Made by a program: the position numbers and the translations under genes. A stretch of DNA of 64,000 nt, taken from contig SVLS01000002.1 in NCBI GenBank assembly GCA_015067835.1, forward strand, positions 1 to 64,000. The letters are read 5' to 3'. Position 1 is the first letter of the stretch; each line of letters starts with the position of its first letter. Below the pieces are notes generated by a model. That model was not told the DNA's origin and did not search any database. It was given only the letters and a program-made list of their open reading frames with translations. Source of the DNA: Oscillospiraceae bacterium. GTDB taxonomy: Bacteria > Bacillota > Clostridia > Oscillospirales > Oscillospiraceae. Below are positions 1 through 8,235 of the stretch, piece after piece.

Positions 1-47
1 GTTACCGCCGTGAAAGGGCGGTGTCTTAACCGCTTGACCAACGGGCC
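1..47 (-). tRNA. tRNA-Glu (TTC), partial at window edge
   Basis: The minus strand reads from the 5' end through the acceptor, D arm and anticodon arm. The anticodon loop is CTTTCAC between CCGCC and GGCGG, giving anticodon TTC (Glu). The T arm and 3' acceptor lie outside the window. It sits 3 bases downstream of a tRNA-Met, so the two are probably cotranscribed. Confidence 0.9.
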
Positions 48-50
48 TGG

Positions 51-123
51 TAGCGGCGACCTGACTTGAACAGGTGACAGACCGGGTATGAACCGGGTAC
101 TCTACCAACTGAGTTACGCCGCC
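51..123 (-). tRNA. tRNA-Met (CAT)
   Basis: A complete 73-base cloverleaf. The acceptor GGCGGCG pairs with CGCCGCT, the D stem is ACTC/GAGT, the T stem is ACCTG/CAGGT around TTCAAGT, and the anticodon loop is TTCATAC (CAT). Position 27-43 of the anticodon stem is a C-U mismatch; the other four pairs are sound. The first acceptor pair is G-U, so it looks like an elongator rather than an initiator tRNA. Confidence 0.9.
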
Positions 124-237
124 AAATTGGTCCAAATTTCAGCATCGCCGAAATCAGCTTTGTCATTATACAAAAGCTTACCCCTTTTGTCAAGCAAAAA
201 TTCAATTATTTTTGCTTTTGGGGAAAGAATGCTCCAC

Positions 238-1164
238 TTACACCGTCGCCGGTGGCGAATTCTCAAAGGTCAGTCCCTTGGGATAGAAGAAACGCAGCTT
301 TTCCTTGGCGATGGAGATATCCACCACATCGGAAATGCGAAGCTCTCCATCCAGATTGATGGGGGTGGGGCGGTCGCATTTGATGACCAGATGGTCTGTT
401 TTGATATGACGGATCAGCTTCGGCAGCTGCTGATGCAGACCGTTTTTGAATTTTCCAATCACCTGCGCCACCTTCATTCGGGAAACCTTCTTAATCAGCA
501 GGACGTCCAGCAGACCGTCGGTAGGGTCTGCCTCCGGCACGGGATTGAAGCCGCCGCCGTAGTAGCGACCGTTACAGGCGCAAATCAGGGTCTGCTCTGC
601 ATCCACGGTTTCGCCGTTGATTTCCACCACATAATGCTCGGACACGCCCCGGATGACATTGATAATGGTGGATACCGCATAAGCCCGGAAGCCGCTGAGC
701 AGGGGCAGGCGCTTATAATGCGCCACATCAGTACCGATGCGGGCATCCAGTCCCACAGAGCAGATGTTCAGGGAAACATCATCGTTGCAGCGAATCACAT
801 CGAAACGGGTTTCGTCTGCGTCCAAAAGCTGCTCCAGGTCGAAAAAGGCATCGGCATTGTTGAACAGCTTGACAAAATCATTGCCGCTTCCGCCGGAGAA
901 CACCGTGACGGCAACATTATCATAGCCCACCGCGCCGGACACCACTTCGTTCAGCGTGCCGTCGCCGCCGCAGGCGTAAAGCCGGTATTCCTTGCCGGAT
1001 TCGCCGGCTTCCCGGGCAATGCGCCGACATTCGCCGGGAGCAGAGGAAACCTCGATGCGGTAATCCAGATTCCGGGCAGAACAGGCCTTTTTAATGGCGG
1101 CAGTATAGGATTTTGTCTTATCCCGACTGCCGGCAGCCGGATTGATGATGAATAAATGGGTCAT
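238..1164 (-). CDS. Diacylglycerol/lipid kinase family protein (DagK/YegS type)
   Basis: 308 aa. It starts with the ATP-NAD-kinase-like fold seen in DagK and YegS proteins (MTHLFIINPAAGS). The nucleotide-binding signature GGDGTLNEVVSG lies near residues 62-73, followed by GGSGNDF. The family phosphorylates diacylglycerol or related lipids at the inner membrane face and recycles lipid-turnover products. Start 1164 is chosen because GGGAGAG lies just upstream; the open frame extends further 5' without a ribosome site. The gene follows an rRNA-methyltransferase gene by 14 bases and is probably the last gene of that run. The exact lipid substrate cannot be told from sequence. Confidence 0.88.
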   Translation of the reverse strand: MTHLFIINPAAGSRDKTKSYTAAIKKACSARNLDYRIEVSSAPGECRRIAREAGESGKEYRLYACGGDGTLNEVVSGAVGYDNVAVTVFSGGSGNDFVKLFNNADAFFDLEQLLDADETRFDVIRCNDDVSLNICSVGLDARIGTDVAHYKRLPLLSGFRAYAVSTIINVIRGVSEHYVVEINGETVDAEQTLICACNGRYYGGGFNPVPEADPTDGLLDVLLIKKVSRMKVAQVIGKFKNGLHQQLPKLIRHIKTDHLVIKCDRPTPINLDGELRISDVVDISIAKEKLRFFYPKGLTFENSPPATV

Positions 1165-1178
1165 ATTTTTCTCTCCCT

Positions 1179-2318
1179 TTATTTTATCTGTGTCTTGCGC
1201 CGACCATCGGTATACATATAGTAATCGCACTTTATCATACCGTTGTACAGCTTCCGCTTTTTGTCCGCCCGCTTGCCGAAATAGTGCTCAAATTCCGGCT
1301 CGGAGGTAATGATATACTTTTTCCAGCCGTCGGCAAACTTCAGGTGCCGACCCAAATCAGCGTACAGCCGCTGGGCGCTTTTTTGCTCCATCATCCGCTG
1401 ACCGTACGGAGGATTGCATATCAAAATGCCGCTGTCCGTAGGCAGGCTCATTTTGGTGGCGTCCCCGTCTTTGAATTCGATGATGCCGGCAACATTGGCT
1501 TTTCTTGCGTTGGCCATTGCCAGAGAGATGCACTTGGGGTCGTTGTCTGAGCCGAGAATGCGGTAATTGCCCTTGAATTCCCGGTCAAAGGCTTCACTGC
1601 GGGCTTCCTGCCAGGTTTTTTCCGTCATCCAGGAAAATTTTTCGGCGGCGAACCGACGATTCAGCCCCGGTGCGCGATTTTTGGCAATCAGCGCCGCCTC
1701 AATGGGGATGGTTCCGCTGCCGCAGAAGGGATCCCAGAGGAATTCTCTGCCCCGGTATTTGGTCAGCATCACCATTGCTGCTGCCAGTGTTTCCCGCAGA
1801 GGGGCGTCATTGCCCACAGCGCGGTAGCCGCGCTTGTGCAGACCTGCACCGGAGGTGTCCAAATACAGCTGAACCCGGTCGTTCATCACAGAGAACTGGA
1901 GCTGATATTTTTCCCCATCCTCCGGGAGCCAGGAAACGCCGTATTTCTCCCCCAAACGCTTGGATGCCGCCTTTTTCACGATGGCCTGACAGTCCGGCAC
2001 ACTCATCAGCTGGCTGTTGAGGCAATGACCTTTCACGGGAAAAATGCCGTTTTTGGGGATATAGTCCTCCAGATTGGTCTGATAGACTCCCTGGAACAGC
2101 TCTTCAAAGGTGGTGGCGCGAAAATCTGCCAGCACCAAAAGAACCCGTTCGCCGGTGCGCAAATTCAAATTTACCCGTGCCAGGGCGCTTTCGTCACCGG
2201 AAAACAGCACCCGGCCGTTTTCCACCCGGACATTTTCTATGTTCAATCGGCGCAGCTCATCGCCTGCAATGCCCTCCAAGCCAAACAAAGTGGGGACAGC
2301 AAATTCAAATTGACTCAT
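1179..2318 (-). CDS. THUMP-domain class I SAM-dependent RNA methyltransferase (RlmL/YpsC type)
   Basis: 379 aa. The N-terminal ferredoxin-like/THUMP region (to about residue 160) is followed by a Rossmann methyltransferase domain. That domain has WDPFCGSGTI (SAM-binding motif I) and NPPYG (motif IV, typical of N2-guanine or N6-adenine base methyltransferases). This is the family of B. subtilis YpsC and the N-terminal half of E. coli RlmL, which methylates 23S rRNA. Start 2318 is set by GGAGG six bases upstream; the upstream extension has no such site. It precedes the lipid kinase by 14 bases. The target base is inferred from family only. Confidence 0.88.
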   Translation of the reverse strand: MSQFEFAVPTLFGLEGIAGDELRRLNIENVRVENGRVLFSGDESALARVNLNLRTGERVLLVLADFRATTFEELFQGVYQTNLEDYIPKNGIFPVKGHCLNSQLMSVPDCQAIVKKAASKRLGEKYGVSWLPEDGEKYQLQFSVMNDRVQLYLDTSGAGLHKRGYRAVGNDAPLRETLAAAMVMLTKYRGREFLWDPFCGSGTIPIEAALIAKNRAPGLNRRFAAEKFSWMTEKTWQEARSEAFDREFKGNYRILGSDNDPKCISLAMANARKANVAGIIEFKDGDATKMSLPTDSGILICNPPYGQRMMEQKSAQRLYADLGRHLKFADGWKKYIITSEPEFEHYFGKRADKKRKLYNGMIKCDYYMYTDGRRKTQIK

Positions 2319-2362
2319 AATTCCTCCGTTATTTACATTTCTGCGCACACATTTTCACGTCA

Positions 2363-2399
2363 TTGCCACGTCACCCCTTCGGGGTTTCTCGCAATGACA
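2363..2399 (-). repeat. Family A palindromic repeat, single arm
   Basis: One arm of the family A element. On the minus strand it begins TGTCATTGCGAG, carries the inner hairpin ACCCC-GAAG-GGGT and ends GTGGCAAT. It lies between queH and the methyltransferase gene. No partner arm is adjacent. Confidence 0.8.
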
Positions 2400-2407
2400 G
2401 TATTATT

Positions 2408-2953
2408 TCAAGGGATAATCTTCGTGGGCTTCAGGTACCGCTCCTGCTCAGAAAAGACACAGCCGCAGTATTTCTGCATATAAAAGCCCAGCTCCCGGGC
2501 CTTTTCCTGACCCGCCTTAAAATAGGGGCGAAAATCCCGGTACAGGAAATCAACGCCGTATTCCGCGGCGGCGCGCTCTGCCGTATTGCGCATCAGCTCA
2601 TGATTTTGATAGGGACTGATGAACAGGCTGGAGGTGAAGCTGTCGAAGCCACCCTCTTTTGCCACCCGAGCCGCCTCAAAAAGCCGCATTTCGTAGCATT
2701 TGACACAGCGGTTTTCGATATCCGCCGCAACCTCCCGGATGAAGGGCCGCAGGGCATAATCGTCCTGCTCGATTACGGGAAGGTCAATGGTGGCCGCGTA
2801 CTCCCGCAGGGTGTTGCGCCGGGCGCGATATTCCGTAAAGGGATGGATGTTGGGATTATACCAAAATCCGGTGACTTCATAGTGGTCGCCCCGGAGCACA
2901 TCAATACATTGATTGGCGCAGGGTGCGCAGCAAATATGGAGCAGGGTTTTCAT
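2408..2953 (-). CDS. queH: Epoxyqueuosine reductase QueH (DUF208)
   Basis: 181 aa. It opens with the family signature LLHICCAPCANQC, has NPNIHPFTEY near residue 33, and carries a further cysteine pair CVKCYEMR near residue 83. These cysteines bind the iron-sulfur cluster and metal of QueH, the non-cobalamin enzyme that reduces epoxyqueuosine to queuosine in tRNA wobble positions. A ribosome site GGGAGG lies upstream. The gene is upstream of the methyltransferase gene on the same strand, separated by a repeat arm. Length matches the family. Confidence 0.93.
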   Translation of the reverse strand: MKTLLHICCAPCANQCIDVLRGDHYEVTGFWYNPNIHPFTEYRARRNTLREYAATIDLPVIEQDDYALRPFIREVAADIENRCVKCYEMRLFEAARVAKEGGFDSFTSSLFISPYQNHELMRNTAERAAAEYGVDFLYRDFRPYFKAGQEKARELGFYMQKYCGCVFSEQERYLKPTKIIP

Positions 2954-3059
2954 AATTTCCTCCCAAAAGACCGGTTTTTTAGATTATAACACGAACAGAA
3001 GCGCTTGACAAGAAAAAAGACGGAAAACGCCGGCACAGATACTGTGCCGGCGGCGAGGA

Positions 3060-3524
3060 TTATTCTACAACTTCCTTGCGGCGGAAACCGTCCTTGTCAA
3101 AGACCACCATCACAACGATGTTGATGGCAAGGCAGGCCAGCGCAACCAGAACAAGCTCCCAAATCAGGCAGATTCCTGCCCGATGGGCCATTTCCATCGG
3201 CTCCACAGCCCGGAAGGTGATGCAGACAATGGCCATTACAATGGTCAAGACAGCGCCCAGACCGGACCAAACCATTCCGGCAATACGCTGGGTGAATTTC
3301 CAGGCATCCAGACTGGCCATTCCCCACCAGCACCGGAAGCCTAAGCCGTAATTGGCTTCCTTGGGAGGGGAAAGCAGATACACCAGACCAAAGCCCAAAA
3401 GCAGCAACGGACCTACCATCACGGCAATCCGCAGCAACAGCTCAATCCAGCCCATAAAGGTGCTGAAATCCGGCAGCAAACTGTCCAAACCCAATTCATT
3501 TGTTGCAGCGGTGAGTGCATTCAT
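3060..3524 (-). CDS. SdpI-family-like membrane protein
   Basis: 154 aa with about three or four hydrophobic segments (near residues 25-50, 85-110 and 120-143). A central stretch GLGFRCWWGMASLDAWKFTQ resembles the conserved G-x-R...W loop of SdpI/YhfL membrane proteins. SdpI itself is an immunity and signalling protein for a killing factor, but distant homologues have no known role and no toxin gene is nearby. Start 3524 (ATG) is preferred over a GTG two codons upstream because GGAG is eight bases from the ATG. The gene starts 12 bases after the nrdR stop, so the two form an operon. Confidence 0.6.
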   Translation of the reverse strand: MNALTAATNELGLDSLLPDFSTFMGWIELLLRIAVMVGPLLLLGFGLVYLLSPPKEANYGLGFRCWWGMASLDAWKFTQRIAGMVWSGLGAVLTIVMAIVCITFRAVEPMEMAHRAGICLIWELVLVALACLAINIVVMVVFDKDGFRRKEVVE

Positions 3525-3536
3525 AGGCACAGCTCC

Positions 3537-3992
3537 TTACTTTTTCTCCAGAAACTGATTGATTTCCTGAATGAAGCCACCCACATCCTGGAAGCTGCGG
3601 TAAACGGACGCAAAGCGGATATAGGCAACCTCGTCCAGAGGCTTCAGCCGTTCCATTACCAATTCGCCCAGCTTATCCGTACTGACCTCCCGCTCCAGAG
3701 AATTCTGGATGGACTGTTCAATTTCTGTGGTGATTCGCTCCAAATCTGCCAGATCCACCTTCCGCTTGTCGCAGGCGCGAACCATAGAATTGAGAATCTT
3801 ATTCCGGTCAAAGCTTTGCCGTGCGCCATCACGCTTGACCACGATAATGGGCAGACTTTCCACAATTTCATAAGTGGTGAAACGACGCTGGCAGGCGATG
3901 CATTCCCGCCGCCGGCGAATGCTGCCGCCGTCCTCAGACCGGCGGGAATCTACGACCTTACTTTCCAGGTCACCGCAAAAGGGACATCTCAT
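3537..3992 (-). CDS. nrdR: Transcriptional repressor NrdR
   Basis: 151 aa, the usual NrdR length. The N terminus holds a zinc ribbon (MRCPFCG with CIACQRRFTTYE), followed by an ATP-cone domain (from VVKRDG, about residue 49). NrdR senses (d)ATP through the cone and represses ribonucleotide reductase genes by binding NrdR boxes. Start 3992 is fixed by GGGGAG eight bases upstream. No ribonucleotide reductase gene is in this window, so the regulated targets lie elsewhere. Confidence 0.95.
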   Translation of the reverse strand: MRCPFCGDLESKVVDSRRSEDGGSIRRRRECIACQRRFTTYEIVESLPIIVVKRDGARQSFDRNKILNSMVRACDKRKVDLADLERITTEIEQSIQNSLEREVSTDKLGELVMERLKPLDEVAYIRFASVYRSFQDVGGFIQEINQFLEKK

Positions 3993-4063
3993 CGCAATTA
4001 CTCCCCTCATTCTTTGATGCCTTGATTATAGCAAACTCTGCGTGCCCTTTCAAGTATTTTTTC

Positions 4064-4092
4064 TTGACAAGCCTTGATTCCTGGGGCAAAAT
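4064..4092 (+). promoter_or_regulatory. Sigma-A-type promoter for the 4125 gene
   Basis: TTGACA (4064-4069), a 17-base spacer, and CAAAAT (4087-4092). It lies 33 bases before the ATG, and an AAAGGAG ribosome site follows. It faces away from nrdR. Confidence 0.6.
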
Positions 4093-4124
4093 AAGGGTAG
4101 GTTCGTTGATAAAGGAGTGTTGAA

Positions 4125-4535
4125 ATGACAAAAGCGGGAAGAATTTGGCTCATTTGGGGCGTCTTATACCTGATTTGCACGGCGTGCGGCTTTGTGCCCA
4201 ATCCCCAGGGAGGCTGGTACGGCCTGTTTGTCCTGCTGAGCATTGCATTTTTTATTCCTCCCGGGTGGCTGCTTTATAAGGCGGTTCAGTGGAGAAGCAT
4301 CAAAATAATGAAGCAGGTGCGCCTGGTGAGCATCCTTTCCCTGAGCCTGAGCTTTGTGATGATTCTTGTGAATCTGCTGGCGATTCACGCTTCTGAAGCG
4401 TGGGGCACAGCCCTTTACTGGATACTGATTGTGGTGTCTGCGCCTATGGTCTGCGGTCAGGCGTGGGTGATTGGTTTGTTTGGCTGGGCTTGTCTGCTGA
4501 TGGCGTCCATTATGTTTGCACCGAAGAAAAAATAA
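4125..4535 (+). CDS. Small four-helix membrane protein, unknown function
   Basis: 136 aa with four hydrophobic segments (about residues 5-22, 31-52, 65-86 and 95-128) and a lysine tail (APKKK). AAAGGAG lies upstream, and a promoter is visible at 4064-4092. It is a single plus-strand gene in a minus-strand neighbourhood. No family is recognised. The conserved-looking residues are mostly hydrophobic, so neither transport nor signalling can be inferred. Confidence 0.65.
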   Translation: MTKAGRIWLIWGVLYLICTACGFVPNPQGGWYGLFVLLSIAFFIPPGWLLYKAVQWRSIKIMKQVRLVSILSLSLSFVMILVNLLAIHASEAWGTALYWILIVVSAPMVCGQAWVIGLFGWACLLMASIMFAPKKK

Positions 4536-4541
4536 CCATAA

Positions 4542-4652
4542 CATCATTGCGAGGAACCCCGCAGGGGTGACGTGGCAATCTACTCCGCCACGTCATTGCG
4601 AGGAGCGAAGCGACGTGGGAAGAGGTGTACCTCTCCCGACCTCGCAATGACG
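4542..4652. repeat. Family A repeat arms, degenerate cluster
   Basis: Three arms in a row: one with the inner hairpin ACCCC-GCAG-GGGT, one with AGCGAAGCG, and an inverted end CCTCGCAATGACG at 4640-4652. The outer boundaries keep ATTGCGAGG and its complement. It sits between the 4125 gene and a bidirectional terminator. Confidence 0.75.
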
Positions 4653-4673
4653 TGACTATTTATGACATAAAAA

Positions 4674-4712
4674 CAACCTGTGGCTTAGAAAACCACAGGT
4701 TGCTCTTTTTTT
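4674..4712. terminator. Bidirectional rho-independent terminator
   Basis: The 10-bp stem CAACCTGTGG/CCACAGGTTG has a 9-base loop. On the plus strand it is followed by CTCTTTTTTT and on the minus strand by TTGTTTTTATG. It serves the 4125 gene and the converging amidohydrolase operon. Confidence 0.85.
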
Positions 4713-5475
4713 ACTTAATGCCGGGGCACTTTGCAAGAAAATCCACGCCGCTGGCGCTGCGCTTTACTTGCTCGTCGCTGATTTCCTTCATCTCGAAGTG
4801 CATCAGGCTGCTCTTCAGGCACAGAATGCCGGACATAGAGCCGTACACCAGCCGGGTGCAGGCTGTTTCGCCCAATTCCTCCAAGGGGAAGGAGTAATGC
4901 CGCAGACCGCTGGGATCAAAGAAGGCTGCAGGATGGTTGATAATGTTTTCCTTCAGCGTCTCCACATCATTGATATGGCCGCCGCAGAACAGAACCGTCA
5001 AATCCTGATGGTTATGCAGCCACTTTTTGATATTCTCGTGGGGCACGGGCTTGGGAACCAGCAGGTAGGTATTACGCACATCCTCCAGATTGATGGTGAA
5101 GAACAGGGGCAGACCCGCTTCCTTCAGCAGGCAGCACAGCTTCTCCAGCTGAGGATCGTCCAGACCGTAGCCGTGGTAGGAAGGTGCAATGCGCACGCCG
5201 GCAATGTTCCAATTTTCAATGCCGTGACGGACGATGTCCAAACAGGCAGGGAACTGGGGATTGACGGTCATAACCTGCCGGTAATTCGTTCCCTTGACGG
5301 TCTCGTACAGCTCTTCCTCGGAATAGAAATAATCCCGGTAGAACAGGGACTTGATGCTGGAAACAAATCCGCCGGTAATGCCGTTTTTCTTGTGCAGCTC
5401 CTGAAGCTCCTCAAAGGTCTCCACCGCCAGAGGATGGAAGGGCCAGGCGCCTACATAACAGTTAAAGTCAAGCAT
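4711..5475 (-). CDS. Amidohydrolase-like TIM-barrel protein
   Basis: 254 aa, distantly similar in layout to the amidohydrolase_2 family: LDFNCYVG at the N terminus in place of the usual D-x-H-x-H, and an FCGGHINDVE histidine near residue 167. The first metal motif is degenerate (DFNCY instead of HxH), so it may be catalytically altered or inactive. Its start codon directly abuts the stop codon of the next amidohydrolase gene upstream, so the pair is translationally linked. With the DegT aminotransferase it forms a three-gene operon of unknown substrate. Confidence 0.6.
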   Translation of the reverse strand: MLDFNCYVGAWPFHPLAVETFEELQELHKKNGITGGFVSSIKSLFYRDYFYSEEELYETVKGTNYRQVMTVNPQFPACLDIVRHGIENWNIAGVRIAPSYHGYGLDDPQLEKLCCLLKEAGLPLFFTINLEDVRNTYLLVPKPVPHENIKKWLHNHQDLTVLFCGGHINDVETLKENIINHPAAFFDPSGLRHYSFPLEELGETACTRLVYGSMSGILCLKSSLMHFEMKEISDEQVKRSASGVDFLAKCPGIK

Positions 5476-6234
5476 TTAGAAACCCTCCCCAAACAGCTCC
5501 GCTGTATTTTTCCACGCAATTTTCTCCCGCTCTTCCGCGGTCAGGTTTGCTTCGTAAAGCTGACCGTAGGAGCTGGCAAATGCGATGGGCATATCCGTGC
5601 CGAACAGCACACGGTCAGCACCCACCAAACGAACGGTGTGGTTCAAATCCTCGCTGCCCACCAGCGTGCCGCTGTGGTCAATCCAAACATTCTTATACTT
5701 GGCAACGGGACGGATGCCGTGGAAGGCTTCACCGCCCAGGTGTGCCATAATCAGCTTCGCCTCGGGATACCGCTCTGCCAGATTGGCAACGTGGTAGGAG
5801 GTGGTTTCGTGCTCCAGCTGACCCACTGCCTTGACGAAGGTGTGAATCAGAATGGGCTTATTGTACTCGATCATCTTTTCCACAACGGGGTAGGTGAGGG
5901 GGTCATCGCAATGGGTAGCAACCCACAGCTTCAGACCGGACATTCCTCTGTCCTCGATGCCCTGACGCAGAACCTGCATTGCATTTGCATTTCTGGGGTT
6001 GACATAGACATAGCCCTTGATCAGATCCGGCTCGTCCTTCATAAAGGCATAGGTTGCATTGTTATCCATATCGATGAAGTCCTCATCGGGATAGCAGTGG
6101 TTGCCATCGATGGTGGAGATGTAATAGCGGGAGCAACCGTACCGCTCAGCAGTCTGAATCAGGTTTTTCCGGTTGTTCTCCACATTGCCCAGCATCAGGT
6201 GGGCGTGAACATCGGTCAAATGTGCCAAATTCAT
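5476..6234 (-). CDS. Amidohydrolase family protein (amidohydrolase_2 type)
   Basis: 252 aa. The metal-binding motifs are those of a metal-dependent TIM-barrel hydrolase or decarboxylase: LTDVHAHL (HxH, residues about 9-11), ILIHTF (H near 129), LIMAHLGG (H near 160) and VLFGTDMP (catalytic Asp near 219). Family members hydrolyse amides and lactones or decarboxylate aromatic acids. It follows the aminotransferase gene by 7 bases and directly precedes a second, more degenerate paralogue. The substrate is unknown. Confidence 0.75.
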   Translation of the reverse strand: MNLAHLTDVHAHLMLGNVENNRKNLIQTAERYGCSRYYISTIDGNHCYPDEDFIDMDNNATYAFMKDEPDLIKGYVYVNPRNANAMQVLRQGIEDRGMSGLKLWVATHCDDPLTYPVVEKMIEYNKPILIHTFVKAVGQLEHETTSYHVANLAERYPEAKLIMAHLGGEAFHGIRPVAKYKNVWIDHSGTLVGSEDLNHTVRLVGADRVLFGTDMPIAFASSYGQLYEANLTAEEREKIAWKNTAELFGEGF

Positions 6235-6241
6235 CTACAAC

Positions 6242-7486
6242 TCATCCTTTCGTAAAGTAATTGGTTACTTTGGTAATGATAGCGATGATGTCCTTCATAT
6301 CCTGCTCAGAGTAGAACTCTGTGAAGGTAAACTTAATAGCCTCATCCAGCACCTGCTCGGCCACCGGGCACAGTCCCTTGGGATAGGAGACCTCACGGCC
6401 GTAGTAATGAGAATCGAAGGGGGCGTGGGTTCCCAGATAAGCGGTCTTGTTCTGGAACAGACCGTAGGCGTAAACAGGAGCGTGAATGTAGCCCTTCTGC
6501 GCAGGCAGACCTTCTGCTCTCAGCGCATCCACATAGGTCTGCAGATCCACCTTCAGGGTCTTGGGGTCAACACGGTACATATAGAACCAGTAGGAGGACT
6601 TGTTGCCTTCCCGAACCAGGTGAGGAGTCACGCCGGGCAGATCCTTAATGCCGTCGCTGAGCATTTCGCCCCAACGGTTTCTGGTGCCGCAGATGAAGTC
6701 CAGACGATCCAGCTGTGCAATACCCACAGCACCCACCAGCTCGCTCATCCGGTAGTTGGGCGCAATATGCTCAATGGAGCGGATTTCTTCGGTGGTCTTG
6801 CCCATCCGGTTATAGTTCTTGTCTGCAAAGCGGAAAGCAATCTTGTAAAGCTCCTCGTCCTTCATAATCAGCATACCGCCATCGCCGGCAGAAATGTGCT
6901 TAAAGTCGTTCAGGGAGAAGCAGCCCACATCGCCGATGGTGCCGCAAAGACGGCCCTTATAATAGGTCAGGTAAGCCTGTGCACAGTCCTCAATGACCTT
7001 AATGTTGTGCTTCTTGGCGATCTCCATAATGGCATCCATATCCGCAGGGTTGCCTGCCAGATGTACCACCAGGATGGCCTTGGTCTTGTCAGTAATCCGC
7101 TCTTCAATGGATTCCGGTGTGATATTGTATGTATTGGGATCCACATCTGCAAAAATCGGCACGGCGTTCTGGTACAGAATACCAATCACACTGCCCATAT
7201 CCGTAATGGGAGAGGTGATAACCTCATCACCCTCGGTCACACCGCAGGCACCCAATGCAACGTGAATCGCAGCGGTACCGGAAGATGCAGCCACGCAGTA
7301 AGGAACACCGTACATGTCCGCAAATTTCTTATTGAATTCCTTGACCTTGCTGCCGAACCAATAAAAGAGCGTATTCTGCTCCAACGCCTGGCGCACCTGC
7401 TCCAGTTCGGGCTCTCCAAAACGCTTGCCGGTGGAAAACGGAGTCGTTTTGACCTTCGGGCCGCCGTATAAAGCCAGTTCTTCCAT
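6242..7486 (-). CDS. DegT/DnrJ/EryC1/StrS-family aminotransferase
   Basis: 414 aa PLP-dependent fold type I enzyme. Visible features are SSGTAAIHVALGA (phosphate-binding region near residues 69-81), VIEDCAQA (the Asp that contacts the PLP nitrogen) and FSLNDFKHISAGDGG, whose Lys is the expected Schiff-base residue. The family transaminates keto-sugars, although some members act on cyclitols or other ketones. No sugar-nucleotide genes are adjacent; the partners are two amidohydrolases. A consensus promoter lies at 7552-7579. The substrate is not deducible. Confidence 0.85.
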   Translation of the reverse strand: MEELALYGGPKVKTTPFSTGKRFGEPELEQVRQALEQNTLFYWFGSKVKEFNKKFADMYGVPYCVAASSGTAAIHVALGACGVTEGDEVITSPITDMGSVIGILYQNAVPIFADVDPNTYNITPESIEERITDKTKAILVVHLAGNPADMDAIMEIAKKHNIKVIEDCAQAYLTYYKGRLCGTIGDVGCFSLNDFKHISAGDGGMLIMKDEELYKIAFRFADKNYNRMGKTTEEIRSIEHIAPNYRMSELVGAVGIAQLDRLDFICGTRNRWGEMLSDGIKDLPGVTPHLVREGNKSSYWFYMYRVDPKTLKVDLQTYVDALRAEGLPAQKGYIHAPVYAYGLFQNKTAYLGTHAPFDSHYYGREVSYPKGLCPVAEQVLDEAIKFTFTEFYSEQDMKDIIAIITKVTNYFTKG

Positions 7487-7551
7487 TTTGTCATTCCTCC
7501 ATTATGATAATCATAGTTGCAGAGCAGAGTTTCCACTCTTTCCTCATTTTA

Positions 7552-7579
7552 ATTATAGCCTCCTTTTTCTAATTGTCAA
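7552..7579 (-). promoter_or_regulatory. Consensus promoter of the DegT-amidohydrolase operon
   Basis: On the minus strand, TTGACA (7574-7579) and TATAAT (7552-7557) are separated by 16 bases. Both hexamers are perfect. The start codon lies about 65 bases downstream after a GGAGG-type site. Confidence 0.75.
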
Positions 7580-7582
7580 CCC

Positions 7583-7611
7583 TTGACTTTTCTCCCTTTT
7601 TTGCTTAAGAT
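7583..7611 (+). promoter_or_regulatory. Promoter for the 7650 gene
   Basis: TTGACT (7583-7588), a 17-base spacer, and TAAGAT (7606-7611). It lies back to back with the divergent promoter at 7552-7579; the two -35 boxes are 3 bases apart. Confidence 0.65.
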
Positions 7612-7649
7612 AGGACTGCTATTTGTAATAAAAAACAAGGAGACCTATT

Positions 7650-8219
7650 ATGAACATTTCCTTCGCAAAAGACGGAAATTGGAAGGAACAGCTGCTCCAG
7701 TGCTATACTTTCCGAATGAGCGAAACACCGGATTTTACCCAGCGGGAAAAATGCATCGCCGGCATTGCCAATCCCACCCACAAGGAGGGTTTTGACAATA
7801 TCAGCCTGATTTCCAAAGAGAAGTACGGTGTAGGTGTTACCGCTACACTCCATTGTAGCTTCGTGGGCGACGGCTGTCCTGAAATTATTCTGGTAGAGCA
7901 GCCCAGAACCGATCCCGACGGCGCAGTGCGCTACGACCATTGCTTTGAAGTCGTTTTGTGGCAAAACGGCATCAATGTTTGGCGTTACCACCCAGTGGAC
8001 GGAAAATGTGTCTGCCACCAGCGGCTGGGGCTGACCTATTCTGTGCCGCAAAATACGGTTCACGAGCTGACAGTTACAGTGAAAGAGGATCAGCTTCTCA
8101 TCAATCTGAACGGGCAAAAGACTCTTCTGCGCACCGAAGATCTGCCGGAAAAGTTCTACATAGGCGTCACTGCCTGTGAGGGCGAAGTGGAGCTGTACGA
8201 CTTTACTGTGCGCGAATAA
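7650..8219 (+). CDS. Unknown protein, probable beta-sandwich fold
   Basis: 189 aa, no signal peptide or membrane segment. Alternating hydrophobic strands and a C-terminal half rich in short beta-like segments (HELTVTVKEDQLLINLNGQ, then FYIGVTACEGEVELYDF) resemble the concanavalin/LamG-like modules that measure a glycan-bound ligand, such as DUF1080-type domains. This is a fold-level impression only. AAGGAG precedes the ATG and a promoter is at 7583-7611. It is a monocistronic plus-strand gene, divergent from the aminotransferase operon. Confidence 0.6.
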   Translation: MNISFAKDGNWKEQLLQCYTFRMSETPDFTQREKCIAGIANPTHKEGFDNISLISKEKYGVGVTATLHCSFVGDGCPEIILVEQPRTDPDGAVRYDHCFEVVLWQNGINVWRYHPVDGKCVCHQRLGLTYSVPQNTVHELTVTVKEDQLLINLNGQKTLLRTEDLPEKFYIGVTACEGEVELYDFTVRE

Positions 8220-8235
8220 TCTGAAACTTATAGTA

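Noticed and set aside
88-1155. A 355-codon plus-strand open frame
   Set aside because: It is antisense to the lipid kinase gene, whose motifs and ribosome site are clear. Similar long antisense frames occur over most GC-rich genes here.
3060-3524. Toxin-immunity pair, suggested by SdpI similarity
   Set aside because: No SdpC-like or other toxin gene nearby; the partner gene is nrdR.
4711-7486. Sugar-nucleotide biosynthesis cluster, suggested by the DegT enzyme
   Set aside because: No nucleotidyltransferase, dehydratase or glycosyltransferase is adjacent; partners are amidohydrolases.
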